Positions 36,431-48,015 of a DNA stretch of 64,000 nt are shown here, piece by piece. Below the pieces are notes generated by a model. It worked only from the letters and a program-made list of their open reading frames with translations, was not told the DNA's origin and searched no databases. Origin of the DNA: Piromyces finnis (Eukaryota > Neocallimastigomycota > Neocallimastigomycetes > Neocallimastigales > Neocallimastigaceae); NCBI GenBank assembly GCA_002104945.1, contig MCFH01000017.1:372001-436000 (forward strand). Reading direction: 5' to 3'. A program made the position numbers and the translations under genes. How positions within the stretch are numbered: position 1 is the stretch's first letter; each line of letters opens with the position of its first letter.

Positions 36431-36659
36431 CTAAAACGTTAATTCTGTCGTTGTTAATTATTAAACTTTTACTAAAAACAAGAAGCCTCCTTAATAATAA
36501 TTATTCCCTAGTCTATTTATGTAAGTGAAGCTGACTTAATAACTAATTTTCCAATTATAAGGCTAGAATTATATGGATTATACATCTACATTATTCTTTT
36601 ATATTAAATGTTCTTACATTTGTTATACATTTGTATTACATTCTTATACATTATAGAAA

Positions 36660-36820
36660 TTGAAAAGCAAATTTAGGTTTGATAAAGTTTATTTATTATG
36701 TTTATTAAATTTAATTTAATAAAGGTAATTACAAAGATTTTAATAATACATTTACAATTTCTTTTTATACTAACCCTATCATCTACATATAGACCTATTA
36801 AACAAGTTAAAGAATTATCA
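36660..36820 (-). pseudogene. Ty1/copia element, distal RT fragment and LTR remnant
   Basis: On the minus strand 36820-36765 encodes NSLTCLIGLYVDD, the copia-type RT catalytic motif, then runs directly into LTR-like sequence (36664-36771) that is repeated at 46528-46635. RNase H is missing. The frame joins in phase with the RT coding sequence at 43561 across the 6.7-kb Ty3 insertion. Confidence 0.75.
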
Positions 36821-37550
36821 TGTAAAAGTTTTATAAATGTAAAACAGATTATAAAATTTTTTTTACAATAAAACAACAACACAAAATAAAGAAAAAACAA
36901 GAAAATAAATTATATTTAAAAAAATATCTCTTTTATTAATTTTATTTAGTTATTAACTAAATAATAGTCAATAACAATTACATCGTTTTAATCAAGAAAT
37001 TTTACATGTATTTATATTTTTTTGTAAATTATATTTTAATATACTATTCTATTTAATTATACATATATTCAATATAAAATAAACAAAACTAATTTAATAC
37101 TAATTTAATTAAATAATAAAATAATAAAACTAAACTAAAACTAATTAAATACACTTTTGATTCAATTTGAGTAAACTGCAAATTGAATACAGTCCATGTA
37201 TTACCTATATATTAATTAAATATTAATAATACTATTTATTATATATTTATAATTAAAAATACTAATTTAAAACTACGCTAAAGTTATTAAACTAATTTTA
37301 ATTAAATAAAAACTTTTTAAGATTTAATTTGAATATTTAAAATATTTAAATTTAATTATCCATTAATTTAAATATTTATCCAAATTTCATTTCTAACTTT
37401 GATATTTTAAAATTAATATTTATTTAATTATTCCATAAAATTTATACAATAAATTTTATAAACAATTTTTTCATTAAAATATCAAAATTATTATTCAATA
37501 ATTATTAATTAATTATTAAATAATTTAAAGATATACTTTATATCTTTACA
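36821..37550 (-). repeat. 3' LTR of the Ty3 element (F1)
   Basis: 730 bp, + strand TGTAAAAGTTTTATAAATG ... TATATCTTTACA. It contains CAATAACAATTAC (about 36969-36981) and a TATA-like TATTTATA downstream on the + strand, that is, upstream on the sense strand. Confidence 0.93.
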
Positions 37551-37581
37551 ATCTCGCCCTTTAAGTCGAGCTCCTGCGAGA

Positions 37582-40487
37582 TTATTTCTTTGAAGGAATA
37601 TCAATTACAAATGGTTGATATCTATGTCTGATCATACCATTGTTATTCCTTGTATAAACTTGATCTTGACTTTCTTTTCTAGACTTTTTATTTTTCCTAT
37701 AAAATTCTTGGATCAATTGTACATCTGAAATTTGATCTTCCGGGATCCAAGTATTTTCGTCAAGATTTTTCCATGTCATCAAGAAAGATTTCTTTCCATG
37801 ATAATTTCTTTCTTGAATAATCTTATCAGGAATCCTATCAATAGTATCAGTAGTTAACTTAATATTTTTTCTTTTATTTATTACTGATCTATTTATAAAT
37901 TCATTTTCGTTATAAGGTTCTAATAACGAGACATGAAAAACAGGGTGGCAACGTAAATTATTTGGCATCTTTAATTCAAATGCTAAAGGACTTACCTTCT
38001 TGATTATTTCAAAAGGTCCGAGCATTTGATCAGCAAGTTTTCTTTTAACATTTTTGTTTGAAGGATTAATACCTTTTAATAACCAAACTTTTTTACCAAC
38101 TTCGAAATTTGGGGATTCCATTCTCTTTTGATCAGCATACTTTTTGTAGGTTTCTTTTGCTTGATCAAGATTTTCTTTCAAAAATTTAATGTTTTCATTA
38201 ATATCCAAAATTCTTTGTTCAGCTCTATTTGGTCTATTCGCTGAAGGAATTTCAGGATTGAATTTTGGATTGAACCCATAATTAGCGAAAAACGGAGATT
38301 GATTGATTGATTGCTGTAAAGTATTGTTATAAGCAAATTCAGCAAAAGGTAACAAATCAACCCAGTTATTCTGTTTTTCGTTAATAAAACAACGGAGATA
38401 TTGTTCCAATATCCCGTTCACCCTCTCCGTTTGACCATCAGTTTCAGGATGGTTTGCAGTAGAAAAAGCAAGTTTAATATTTAACAAATTACATAAGCGA
38501 TTCCAAAAGTCTGAAGTAAATTGAGTACCTCGATCAGAAATGATAGAATCAGGAAAACCATGTAATTTAAAGATATTGTTAACAAAAACATCAGCTGCTA
38601 TAGAAGCAGTAGGCAGACATCTTAAAGGAATAAAATGAGCCATTTTTGTTAACCTATCAACTACAACCATAATGGTGGTCATGTCTTTGGATTTTGGAAG
38701 CTCGACAATAAAATCCATTGACAATTCCGACCAAGCTCTATTAGGCGTGGAAAGAGGAGAAAGCAAACCATATGGTTTATGTCTTGGAACTTTAGCTTTA
38801 CAACAAGTTTCACAAGACTTTATAAATTTTTTAACATCATAACTAAATTTTGGCCACCAAAAATTTCTACTAATTAATTCAATAGTTTTATTAATACCAA
38901 AGTGACCAGCAGAAATAGAATCATGATGTAATTCTAAGACCCTAGTTCTTAATGAAGAAGGAACATAAATTAAATTATCGTAAAGTAAAAATCCTTCTTT
39001 ATCAATTTTAACTTTATTAATATTCCTAATCGGAGGGGACAAAGAATTTTTTTCATTTAAAAATACACAAACTTTATTATATAAATCATCATTTTTTAAA
39101 GAACATAAAATAGAATTGATTAAAGAATCATCTTTATTAAAAGTATTAATTACATTACATGAAATAAAATTACAACTAAAATTACTACATTCAATGTGAT
39201 CACTACGTCTGGATAACAAATCAGGTTTGCCACACTTTTTTCCAGCCCTATATATTAACTTAAAATCAAATCTAGATAAGAATTCATATCATCTTATCTG
39301 TCTTTGTGAGAGCATTTCAGGCTTTCTTGGGAAAGTTAAATTCTTATGATCAGTATAAATGACGAACTGATGCTTTGCACCTTCCAGATAGTGTCTCCAT
39401 TCTTCGAGAGCCACTTTGATAGCGAGCAACTCTTTATCATAAATTTGATAATTTCTTTGAGACTTGGTTTAAGCTAGATGAAATAAAAGCAATAGGGTGC
39501 AATTGCCCTTCAAACTCTTGTGAAAGAATTGCACCGACTGCAAAGTTACTATCGTCAGTCTCAACAATAAAAGGTTTGTTGCTATCAGGGTTCATTAAAA
39601 TAGGAGCAGAAGTAAAAGCCTTCTTAAGTGTAACAAATGCGTTTTGACACTCAGAAGCCCAATTAAAAGGAACATTTTTCCTAGTAAGTTTATGTAAAGG
39701 ACTTGCGATTTTTGCAAAGTCTTTAATAAAAATTCTATAATAATTGCATAATCCAATAAAAGATTGGACTTCTTTAACATTTGTAGGAACAGGCCAGTCG
39801 AGGATAGCTTTAACTTTATCTCTATCCATTTTCAGACCATCTTTGGATAATACATAACCAAGAAAAGTGGTTTCTGAAACATCAAACTCACACTTCTCTA
39901 ACTTTACATATAAATTATTTTCTAATAATTTTTCCAATACTTTTTTAACATGTTCATGATGCTCTTCTAGACTATTTGAGTATATTAGAATATCATCAAT
40001 ATATGATATAGCAAAATCATCCAAATAATCACTAAGGACATCATTTATGAAATGTTGGAAAGTAGCTGGTGCATTCTTTAAACCAAAAGGCATGACGAGA
40101 TATTCAAAATGCCCATATCTTGTTCTAAAGGCAGTTTTGTATTCATCACCCTCTTTGATTCTTACTAAATTATAAACAGACTTTAAGTCCAATTTAGTAA
40201 AGTACTTTGCACCCTTCACTCTATCCAATAAGTCACCAATTAATGGAAGAGGATATGAATTTCTAATGGTCATATCATTAAGTTTCCTATAATCAACGCA
40301 TAGTCTTAATGACCCATCTTTCTTTTTGACAAATAAAACTGGTGCTCCGGCAGGAGATGTAGATTTCCTAATGAAACCTTTTTCCAAATTTTCTTTAATA
40401 TAACATTTTAATTCATCTCTCTCTGCCTCAGTTAAAGGATAAAGAGGACCATAAAGCAAGTTAGAATTATCCTTTAATCTGATTCAC
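37582..40487 (-). pseudogene. Ty3 pol: reverse transcriptase, RNase H, integrase, chromodomain-like tail
   Basis: RT comes first ([51 protein letters not shown], catalytic YIDDILIYS), then RNase H ([17 protein letters not shown]). A single-nucleotide frameshift near 39455 and a TGA at 39289-39291 (expected Trp in RWYEFLSRF) break the frame. From 39219 it is open again to 37582: integrase zinc-binding HH-CC (LHHDSISAGHFG, CETCCKAK), DDE residues in MDFIVELP, ISDRGTQFTSDFW and PETDGQTERVNG, and a C-terminal segment FLMTWKNLDENTWIPEDQI like a chromodomain. There is no ATG before the RT; the frame is -1 relative to gag-protease. The TTG near 40459 is not a convincing start. Confidence 0.9.
40474..40486 (-). 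promoter_or_regulatory. Candidate -1 frameshift window between gag-pro and pol
   Basis: On the sense strand the gag-pro frame reads GAA TCA GAT TAA. The pol frame (-1) is closed by TGA immediately upstream and opens as ATC AGA TTA AAG GAT. So the switch has to occur within roughly GAATCAGAT. No classical X-XXY-YYZ heptamer is evident. Confidence 0.55.
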
Positions 40488-42378
40488 AATCGTATTCACG
40501 ATGTGGAGGTAAAATATTACAATTCTTTTCATTAAAAACCTCTTTAAATAATAAATATTGATTTGGGATTTCAACAGATTTTTTATCTTTATTTAAATTA
40601 TTATTTTCAGTTTTACATTTATTAATAATATTACAAGATAAATAATTACAGTTACTAACGGAATTTAATACACAAAAATTGTTATTATTAATCACTTCTT
40701 TTGAAAATGAGTATTGTTTTGGTCCAGTGACCGAATTATTATCTTTATTTAAATTATCATCAATACAATTAATATTATTACATGTACATTTAAAATTACA
40801 ATTATTATTATTATTATTATTATTGCTATTTAAACTATCACTAAATTTAATTTTATTACAACTATCTAAGTTACTAATGGTTTTAACGGAGGTTCTACGG
40901 CCCCTGATATTAACAGTTTCTTCGTCATCACTGGAGTCACAACAAAAGGATTCGTCATAGTCGGAAAAACCACGGTCAATGCAAGAGGATTGTTCATTTT
41001 CGTTATCCAAGGCAGCTTCTTTCCCTTTTCTTGATGATGGCATCGATTTCTTATCCATATTGGTTGTACCCTTATTTCTCCTTTTGCCTACATTACAGTG
41101 TCGAGCACAGTATCCGGAGCTAAAGGCAATTTTTGAGGAATCATGATAATAAACTGGACAATGTTTCTCAATCCAAGGTACTCCAAGAATAACATCGACT
41201 TCGGGAATCCTTAACGAGTACAGTTGAATTACTTCGTAATGGTTCCTTAAACGGAGAATACACTTTTCGGATTCTTTTCTAACAGTGGAATTACCTTGAC
41301 CAAGACCAGAAACCTTAAATGGATTCCTGATATTGTAAAGCTTAATGTTATTAATTCTCGCAAATTCAGGATGAATAAAATTTAAATCAGAGCCGGAATC
41401 AATAAGGACTTTGACTTTCACTTCTTCCATATCGTTTGTTTTTATATAAAAATCGATGATGTTCTTCTTTTCACTTTTGTGTATTTTATATAAGTTTGAA
41501 TCATTCTCAGTAACATCTTTGGTTGGTCTAATTCTTTTGACTGAAGGGGTTGAAGAACTGGCTTCTTCTTCGGAGATAGTCCTTTTAATAATCTTAACAC
41601 TCTTAGGCTTTTTCCTGTTTGGACAATTGAACTGCATGTGTCCAGACTTCCCACAAGAAAAACAAACCCCTTTTTTCTTTAAATCCGATCTAGTAGTAGA
41701 AGGTTCAACGTAATTACTTCTGTGAGATGGGAAGTAATTTACGTTTCGTTGACCCTTGCTAATCCTATATAGGTCAACATCCATTGGATCGTCACGATTA
41801 TAATTTCTTCTATCTTGGTGCGTCATATAATATTCGCTGATGTCATTTCTCTTAGTAAGATTTTCTATGCTAAGGACATCAGAGTAGAGACGCTCTAGCT
41901 GAGTAGGATTTGGGTTGACTATTGCTAAATGTTCACGCATTTTTGGATGTAAGCCCTTTGTGAACATATATATCTTCGCTGCTTCATTGAAATTAGAGTT
42001 TTGGCTAACGCGTTGAAATTCATTAATATATTCAAACACTTTGACAAACTTTCTTTGTTTTATGTTGCAAAGTCTTCCATTTGCAACAATTGTGTCATTA
42101 TTGGGATCCCCGAAATTGGTACGAAGGGCAGCAATAAATTGATCATAGTTTCTTAGAATGGCGTCGTTGTTCTGTCGTAAACGAGCGGCCCATTCTAAAG
42201 GTCTGTTAACAAAGTAAGATATTAAGAAGCGAACTCTCGCTTCATCATTAGCGAATCTATCAGGGTTGGCTTCAATGGCTAGTTCAACCCTGGTCAAGAA
42301 CCCATCTAGTTCTTGTCTTCTTCCTGAGAAAGTTGGAGGATCATTAACTATCCTCAAAGACGCCCCTTGACGGTCCAT
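40474..42378 (-). CDS. Ty3 Gag-protease, 634 aa
   Basis: One unbroken frame from ATG 42378. The Gag region is ~10-180 ([31 protein letters not shown]). A CCHC zinc knuckle [14 protein letters not shown] is at ~229-242. The aspartic protease has active site [16 protein letters not shown] (~314-329) and [13 protein letters not shown] Cys/Asn-rich spacer with an Asn run follows, ending [11 protein letters not shown] at TAA 40476. The same ending and stop occur in the relic at 63950, so the stop is a family feature. Pol must be reached by a -1 shift within about a dozen bases. Confidence 0.93.
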   Translation of the reverse strand: MDRQGASLRIVNDPPTFSGRRQELDGFLTRVELAIEANPDRFANDEARVRFLISYFVNRPLEWAARLRQNNDAILRNYDQFIAALRTNFGDPNNDTIVANGRLCNIKQRKFVKVFEYINEFQRVSQNSNFNEAAKIYMFTKGLHPKMREHLAIVNPNPTQLERLYSDVLSIENLTKRNDISEYYMTHQDRRNYNRDDPMDVDLYRISKGQRNVNYFPSHRSNYVEPSTTRSDLKKKGVCFSCGKSGHMQFNCPNRKKPKSVKIIKRTISEEEASSSTPSVKRIRPTKDVTENDSNLYKIHKSEKKNIIDFYIKTNDMEEVKVKVLIDSGSDLNFIHPEFARINNIKLYNIRNPFKVSGLGQGNSTVRKESEKCILRLRNHYEVIQLYSLRIPEVDVILGVPWIEKHCPVYYHDSSKIAFSSGYCARHCNVGKRRNKGTTNMDKKSMPSSRKGKEAALDNENEQSSCIDRGFSDYDESFCCDSSDDEETVNIRGRRTSVKTISNLDSCNKIKFSDSLNSNNNNNNNNCNFKCTCNNINCIDDNLNKDNNSVTGPKQYSFSKEVINNNNFCVLNSVSNCNYLSCNIINKCKTENNNLNKDKKSVEIPNQYLLFKEVFNEKNCNILPPHREYDCESD

Positions 42379-42825
42379 ATTTCCGTTTAAGTGGAGGTTA
42401 GATAAAAGTTGGTTTATTTCTTCCAGTATGTTTAATATTTACTTATTTAATTTTTTACAATATTTTAATTAAGATGTCGTCGTAACTCTATCCTATCAAA
42501 CGGTGTTAGACGAGCTCTTAAAAATATAGTAACAAAATTAAATACAGTACAATAGTAGATGTTGGTGGAAGATTAAATAAAGTTGATCCACAATATATAC
42601 AAGTACAATGATGGACGCGGTAGATATCTCTAAAGCAAAGTAGTCGTTCTAAATGACACGGTAGCAATACCAAAACGCGGTAGATAATCCTTTATTACGC
42701 GGTAGCAAATTTCAAAGTAAGGTAGAGAGTCCCTAAAACGCGGTAGTAAAAAAAAAATTTTATTAAATATGTTTTATTAAAAAAAAATTTATAACGTGTT
42801 TTATTAGAACAAAGGTAATTGTTAT
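42379..42825 (-). promoter_or_regulatory. Ty3 5' leader with repeated CGCGGTAG motif and primer-site candidate
   Basis: Five copies of ACGCGGTAG or ACACGGTAG lie between about 42614 and 42748 (+ strand), plus a degenerate AAGGTAG at ~42719, spaced roughly 17-40 bp. On the RNA they read CTACCGCG(T). Directly adjacent to the 5' LTR, + strand GTAATTGTTATTG (42815-42827) is the exact reverse complement of CAATAACAATTAC inside the LTR (42973-42985). Confidence 0.75.
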
Positions 42826-43555
42826 TGTAAAAGTTTTATAAATGTAAAACAGATTATAAAATTTTTTTTCAATAAAACAACAACACAAAATAAAGAAAAA
42901 ACAAGAAAATAAATTATATTTAAAAAAATATCTCTTTTATTAATTTTATTTAGTTATTAACTAAATAATAGTCAATAACAATTACATCGTTTTAATCAAG
43001 AAATTTTACATGTATTTATATTTTTTTGTAAATTATATTTTAATATACTATTCTATTTAATTATACATATATTCAATATAAAATAAACAAAACTAATTTA
43101 ATACTAATTTAATTAAATAATAAAATAATAAAACTAAACTAAAACTAATTAAATACACTTTTGATTCAATTTGAGTAAACTGCAAATTGAATACAGTCCA
43201 TGTATTACCTATATATTAATTAAATATTAATAATACTATTTATTATATATTTGCTATTAAAAAATGCTAATTTAAAACTACGCTAAAGTTATTAAACTAA
43301 TTTTAATTAAATAAAAACTTTTTAAGATTTAATTTGAATATTTAAAATATTTAAATTTAATTATCCATTAATTTAAATATTTATCCAAATTTCATTTCTA
43401 ACTTTGATATTTTAAAATTAATATTTATTTAATTATTCCATAAAATTTATACAATAAATTTTATAAACAATTTTTTCATTAAAATATCAAAATTATTATT
43501 CAATAATTATTAATTAATTATTAAATAATTTAAAGATATACTTTATATCTTTACA
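42826..43555 (-). repeat. 5' LTR of the Ty3 element (F1)
   Basis: 730 bp. Sense-strand TATA box TATAAATA at 43020-43013; 35 nt downstream lies GTAATTGTTATTG, the presumptive start of R. Confidence 0.92.
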
Positions 43556-46511
43556 TATCAAAAGTTTTATAAAATAAACAAGATTCAGATTTGCATTGAG
43601 TAAATCCAATTTTTGAGAGAAATTCAGAAATAGTGATATTCCAACTACGGCCTGATTGTTTTAATCCATATAACGATTTCTTAAGAAGCCAGAAACCCTT
43701 TTTGTAGTTTTTATCATCTTGGAGAATAGAAACATAAACATTTTTGTCTAATGGAGCATTTAAATACGCGGCCTTAATATCTAATTGATAGGTGTTCCAT
43801 TTGAATTTACCAGCTAAAGAGAGAATGAGTCTAATGCAAACAATGTCTAATGTTGGTGAGTAGATATTGTCATAATCAATTCAGTATTTTTGTTTTTATC
43901 CTCTAGCAACTAATCTAGCTTTATATGTTGAAATTTTATTGTTCGAATCACGTTTTATGTTAAAAACCCATTTTATAGAGATAACATTTGTATTTTCTGG
44001 AATATTTTTGGTGAATATCATAACTTTATTATTGTATAGATTTAAAAGTTCATTTCTAATAGCGCGTCTCCATTCTTTCCAATCTTCTCTTTTAATTATA
44101 TTATTGAAAGTTAGTGGAACCTCAGTATTAATTGAAAATATTGTGTTACATTCAGAATTATTATTGTTATTGTCAATATTATAAATAGTGTTGTTTACAA
44201 TATTTTCAGAAATATTTTCTTCTTCAGTTGTATTTGTAATTCTATATTTGCTAATATGTGTATCTTCAGTTGATGAAAGTGGTCTTTTATTGTTGTTTCT
44301 GCTAATATTTTCATTATTATCTTTGTTGGAATTCTCGTTAACTAATTTTTTATTTTGAATAATTACATCATTTTCATAATTGTTAAGATTATTGTCGTCT
44401 TGAAAAATTTATTCTGTGTAACCATCTTCACTATTTTCATAATTATATAAATTATTATTTTGTTGAAAAATTTCTTTTGTGTAACTATCCTCAAGAATAT
44501 TATTATTATTGTCAAAATTATTATTGATTTTAATTATGGTAGGATAGTGCTTGGTATAGATCTACTCATAGTTAGATTCCTGATCATATACCATTGTACC
44601 ATTAGAAATTGTTGTTTTTGAAATTTTTGGGTAACCAGGATTGTTGCTGGACTCAATTTTGAGATTGCCTGGTTTTTCTTCTATGAAAACTGCTTCCCTT
44701 ACTAAATGTATATTATGATCGTAAAAAATTCTTTCTTAATACCATTTCGTTTACAAAAATTTAATAATTTTTTATTGTATTCTTTTCCATTATCAGACTT
44801 AAATATTTTAATTTTTTCATTTGGGTAGTTATTGTTGATTAACTTAATAAAATTGATAGTCGTACTAGTAACATCTGATTTGTTTTTTAGATTAAATACC
44901 CAACCTTTTCTAGTAGCTTCGTCAATAAAAGTTAAAATATATTTATATTGATTTATTGATGGTGGTAAAGGTCCCATAACGTCGGAATGAATAACTTCGT
45001 TTCTTCTAGTCGCTTTGGGTGGAATTCCATTGTGTGGTTTTCTATTTAATTTTGATATTTTACAGTGTAGACATTTATTATTTTCAATTTTGTGTGACTT
45101 TAAAAATTTTTCTAGATTTTTGTTATAGTAATGTCCTAATCTATTGTGCCATATATTATTTGATAAATTTTCATTGATACAATATAACTTTTTATCATTG
45201 AAATTAATATTATTTTGTGTTTTAATTTTGAAATTATTTCCTTTATTGACATGTGTTCTAAATATATTTTTATTATTGTATTTAATAATTAACTGTGGTT
45301 TGAAATTTTTATTTCACAATCTATGTGTGATTGTGCTAATTTTATTCTACTTATTAGATTTTGTGCTATATCCTTGGAGTATAAAACCCTTTTTAATGTT
45401 ATGTTATGGTTATTTAGTTTTTCTTCGTATGTACTGAATCCCTGAAATTCGCAAGTAGTATTGTTGGCATATTTCATTTTAATTTTTGTTCAACAAAATT
45501 TCTTAAAATACTTTTATCATTAGTTATGTGTTCAGAAGCACCTGTATCGTATATCCAGATAGTAGAGTTCGAAGATTTTTCATTGTTTTCTTTATTATTG
45601 ATGTTATTAATATAATCAAGTCCCTCATTTGACAAGATTTCATCCATTTCTTTCTTGTTTAAATAATTGATGTTGTTTCTATTATAATTTCTTTTGTTAT
45701 TTTGATATGGTTTCCTTCTACTGTTGTTGTTGTTGTTGTATTTGTTGTATCTATTCTTGTTTTTTGTGTTATAACCGCATTCACTAGTATTATGATCTTT
45801 CATGTTGCATATGACAGTATTTGCTTGTTCTTGAGCTATTGTTGTTGCCCTTGTTAAATTTCATTATATTGTTAACTAAGTCAATGCCCATCATGGCTTC
45901 ATCATAGTTTCTTGTATTTTTAATTTCTTTATTTTTTTTTATGGTAGAGTAATTTGTATTTATTTTTAATATCTTCATAAAGGTCATTTGCAGTAGTTGT
46001 AGTTCCGGAAATGAAAATGATTTTTAGTTCCTTTAGCAGACATCCTAAAAGGTAATCTATTTTTTCTTGTTCAATAATTGGTAACTTTTTCTTCTCCATT
46101 TATTTAAATATGGACATCATTTTACTAGTTACGTTCAGTATTTCTTTGTGATTTTTGACCTTCATATCTCTTAATTTGTTCATCCATTCTTGTAAAGTTA
46201 CATCTTCGTCTTGCTCAAAGAGGATATTTAAGTTTTCCATAAGTTCGTGGGTAGGTAGTATCAGTATCGGTCATCAGCAGGTAAATTTTATCTTCAATAT
46301 TGTTAAGTATAATAGATATGGCAGCTGCATTTTCTTTTTGTATTCTTAGGATTTCACCTGGATCTTGAATTCCATCAGTAGTAATATTTTGGTCTAAGTA
46401 ATTCTTGAGATTTAAAGCGGTGAGAATGCTGGTAATTCTTAATTTCCAAACACTAAAATTATCACCGTTAAGTGGACGTCCGTGGTTAGAAAGAATATAT
46501 TCGGTAGCCAT
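43556..46511 (-). pseudogene. Degenerate Ty1/copia retrotransposon, gag to RT
   Basis: Minus-strand order: gag (46511-46215, MATEYILSNHGRPLNGDNFS; NFSVWKLRI typical of copia gag); broken gag C-terminus with a degenerate zinc knuckle near 45780; protease (IWIYDTGASEHITNDKS, ~45560); integrase (KPHNGIPPKATRRNEVIHSD, MGPLPPSINQYKYILTFIDE, KSDNGKEYNKK; 45060-44702); and RT (WKEWRRAIRNELLNL, ISIKWVFNIKRDSNNKISTY, YQLDIKAAYLNAPL, KKSLYGLKQSGRSWN, ESCLFYKTF; 44095-43561). The order PR-IN-RT defines Ty1/copia. Many stops and frameshifts. RT is cut at 43560 by the Ty3 insertion and continues at 36820. I know of no well-described copia element in D. discoideum, but my knowledge here is limited. Confidence 0.85.
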
Positions 46512-46525
46512 TGAGACTCTTAATC
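46512..46525 (-). promoter_or_regulatory. Candidate copia primer-binding site (tRNA-Lys anticodon arm)
   Basis: + strand TGAGACTCTTAATC is what a tRNA-Lys(CUU) anticodon arm looks like (CUCUUAA loop). On the element's sense strand it is the complement, lying between the LTR remnant and the gag ATG. The same 14 bases occur before the second copia gag at 50605-50618. Priming from a half-tRNA is established for Drosophila copia. Confidence 0.55.
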
Positions 46526-46527
46526 GG

Positions 46528-46635
46528 AAAAGTAAATTTAGGTTTGATAAAGTATATTTATTTTGTTTATTAAATTTAATTTAATAAAGGTAATTACAAA
46601 ATTTTAATAATACATTTACAATTTCTTTTTATACT
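46528..46635 (-). repeat. LTR remnant of the copia element (5' side)
   Basis: About 106 bp are shared with 36664-36771 at the other end of the element, running from AAATTTAGGTTTGATAAAGT to TTTCTTTTTATACTA on the + strand. Full LTR extents cannot be set. Confidence 0.65.
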
Positions 46636-46904
46636 AAAATATGTGGCTAATGTCAATTAGTAATACTATATGCTACGATTATTCTAAGAAACATTACATT
46701 AGTAATTACATTATACATTATAATTTTATTATTAATTAAAGTTTAATATTAGTAATATAAATTTTTATTAGTAATTTAATTTCTAGCTGAATTATATTCT
46801 TTCAGAAATAATTAATATTATAAAAATACTATATAAATTTAATATTAGGAAAAATTTATTAATATAATAATACGTTCAAGTTACATATTATTTTTATATC
46901 ATTT
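46636..46904. other. Unassigned A/T-rich DNA
   Basis: I see no ORF and no match to the repeats named here; it may contain the remainder of the copia LTR. Confidence 0.4.
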
Positions 46905-47004
46905 ACTATATGAGGCATAGCATTATGGTTGGAAATACCGTACAACAACATGCATCTAATGTACATAGATTAAGTGAGCGTCGAGGCTGAAGATTCAGAA
47001 TGAC
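46905..47004 (+). repeat. Dispersed repeat X, copy 2 (truncated)
   Basis: It holds TATGAGGCATAGCATTATG, GTACAACAACATGCATCTAA and TGAAGATTCAGAATGAC, an inverted copy of 49700-49800. It is cut at 47004 by an F2 LTR. Confidence 0.7.
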
Positions 47005-47285
47005 TGTAAAGTTAGACACAAAATCGAATAGATTAGGATATTTAATCTATTACAATAACAGCACAGAATAAAATATGTTTTTTTAAAAAAAATAGTTATT
47101 TATTAATTTATTGTAATGAAATTGTTAATAACAATTACATCGATAAAATGATGAAAAATATCTTCTATTTATATTTTTCCTAAATACATTTATATTATAT
47201 TATAACTATTCATTCACTATATATTATTATTTAAAGCCTACACTAAAACTTTAATTATTAATAAAATATTTAAACTATAACTATT
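47005..47285 (-). repeat. LTR family 2 (F2) copy a, partial
   Basis: It begins TGTAAAGTTAGACAC, like F2 copy b (TGTAATGGTGACAC), and is cut at 47285 by an F1-like LTR in opposite orientation. Left flank ATGAC. Confidence 0.75.
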
Positions 47286-47398
47286 TGTAAAGATATAATA
47301 AATCTTTAGATTATTTAATAATTAATAATTAATTATTAAATAATAAATTAATATTTAGAAAAATTGATTATAAAGTTTTTAGAATAAATTTTATAGAA

Positions 47399-48015
47399 TG
47401 TAATGGTGACACAGAAAGAATAGATTAGGATATCTATTCTATTACAATAACACTAGATTTAAAATAAAATAAAAATTGTTTTATTAAAAAATATCTTTTA
47501 TTATAATAGAAATTTTATTAATAACAATTACATCGATCAAAATGATGAAAAATATCTTCTATTTATATTTTTCCTAAATACATTTATATTATATTATAAC
47601 TATTTATTTCTTATATATTATTATTTAAAATCTACACTAAAATCTTAATTATTAATAAATATTTAAACTATAACTATTTTTAGTAAAATACAATTGGCAA
47701 TTCAAATTAAGTACTATTCAATTTGAATATGTGCCCATGTATTATTGATATATTAATCATTTATTATTTATATATTATTTATCTATTTCTATGAAAAAAA
47801 CAATACTAAAACTAGGAATTTAAATTGAGAATTTTAATTTACTTGTTAAACATTAAAAATAAATTAATAATTTATTTTGTTTTAAACTTTAATTATTAAT
47901 AAATAAATTATGTCTCATTTTCTTTTTCTGAATATAATTTGTGTAACTTAAACAATAATACTTATGGCTTAAGTTACATTAAAGATATCAAGTTGAGGCG
48001 TTTGATATCTTTACA
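47399..48015 (-). repeat. F2 solo LTR copy b, complete, TSD TAGAA
   Basis: 617 bp, TGTAATGGTGACAC ... GATATCTTTACA. Exact TSD TAGAA at 47394-47398 and 48016-48020. The sense-strand TATAAATAG at 47567-47559 is 36 nt upstream of GTAATTGTTA, the same geometry as in F1. Confidence 0.9.

Larger units (their letters stand above)
36821..43555 (-). mobile_element. Nearly intact Ty3/gypsy chromovirus-like retrotransposon (F1 LTRs)
   Basis: Length 6735 bp. LTRs are 36821-37550 and 42826-43555, both 730 bp, TG...CA, differing at only a handful of positions. The flanking TSD is TATCA at 36816-36820 and 43556-43560. Sense strand is minus: 5' LTR at the right, leader 42379-42825, gag-protease ORF, then a pol frame. 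The polypurine tract before the 3' LTR reads TTAAAGGGCGAGAT. No TGG-type tRNA primer site follows the 5' LTR; a self-complementary site is there instead. Pol carries one frameshift and one nonsense codon, so this copy is probably non-autonomous now. The C-terminal chromodomain-like segment places it among chromoviruses; Dictyostelium Skipper is the obvious comparison. Confidence 0.93.

Noticed and set aside
46512-46525. A tRNA-Lys gene
   Set aside because: Only the anticodon-arm sequence is present; no D-arm, T-arm or acceptor stem surrounds it, and it recurs before another copia gag. A primer site fits better.
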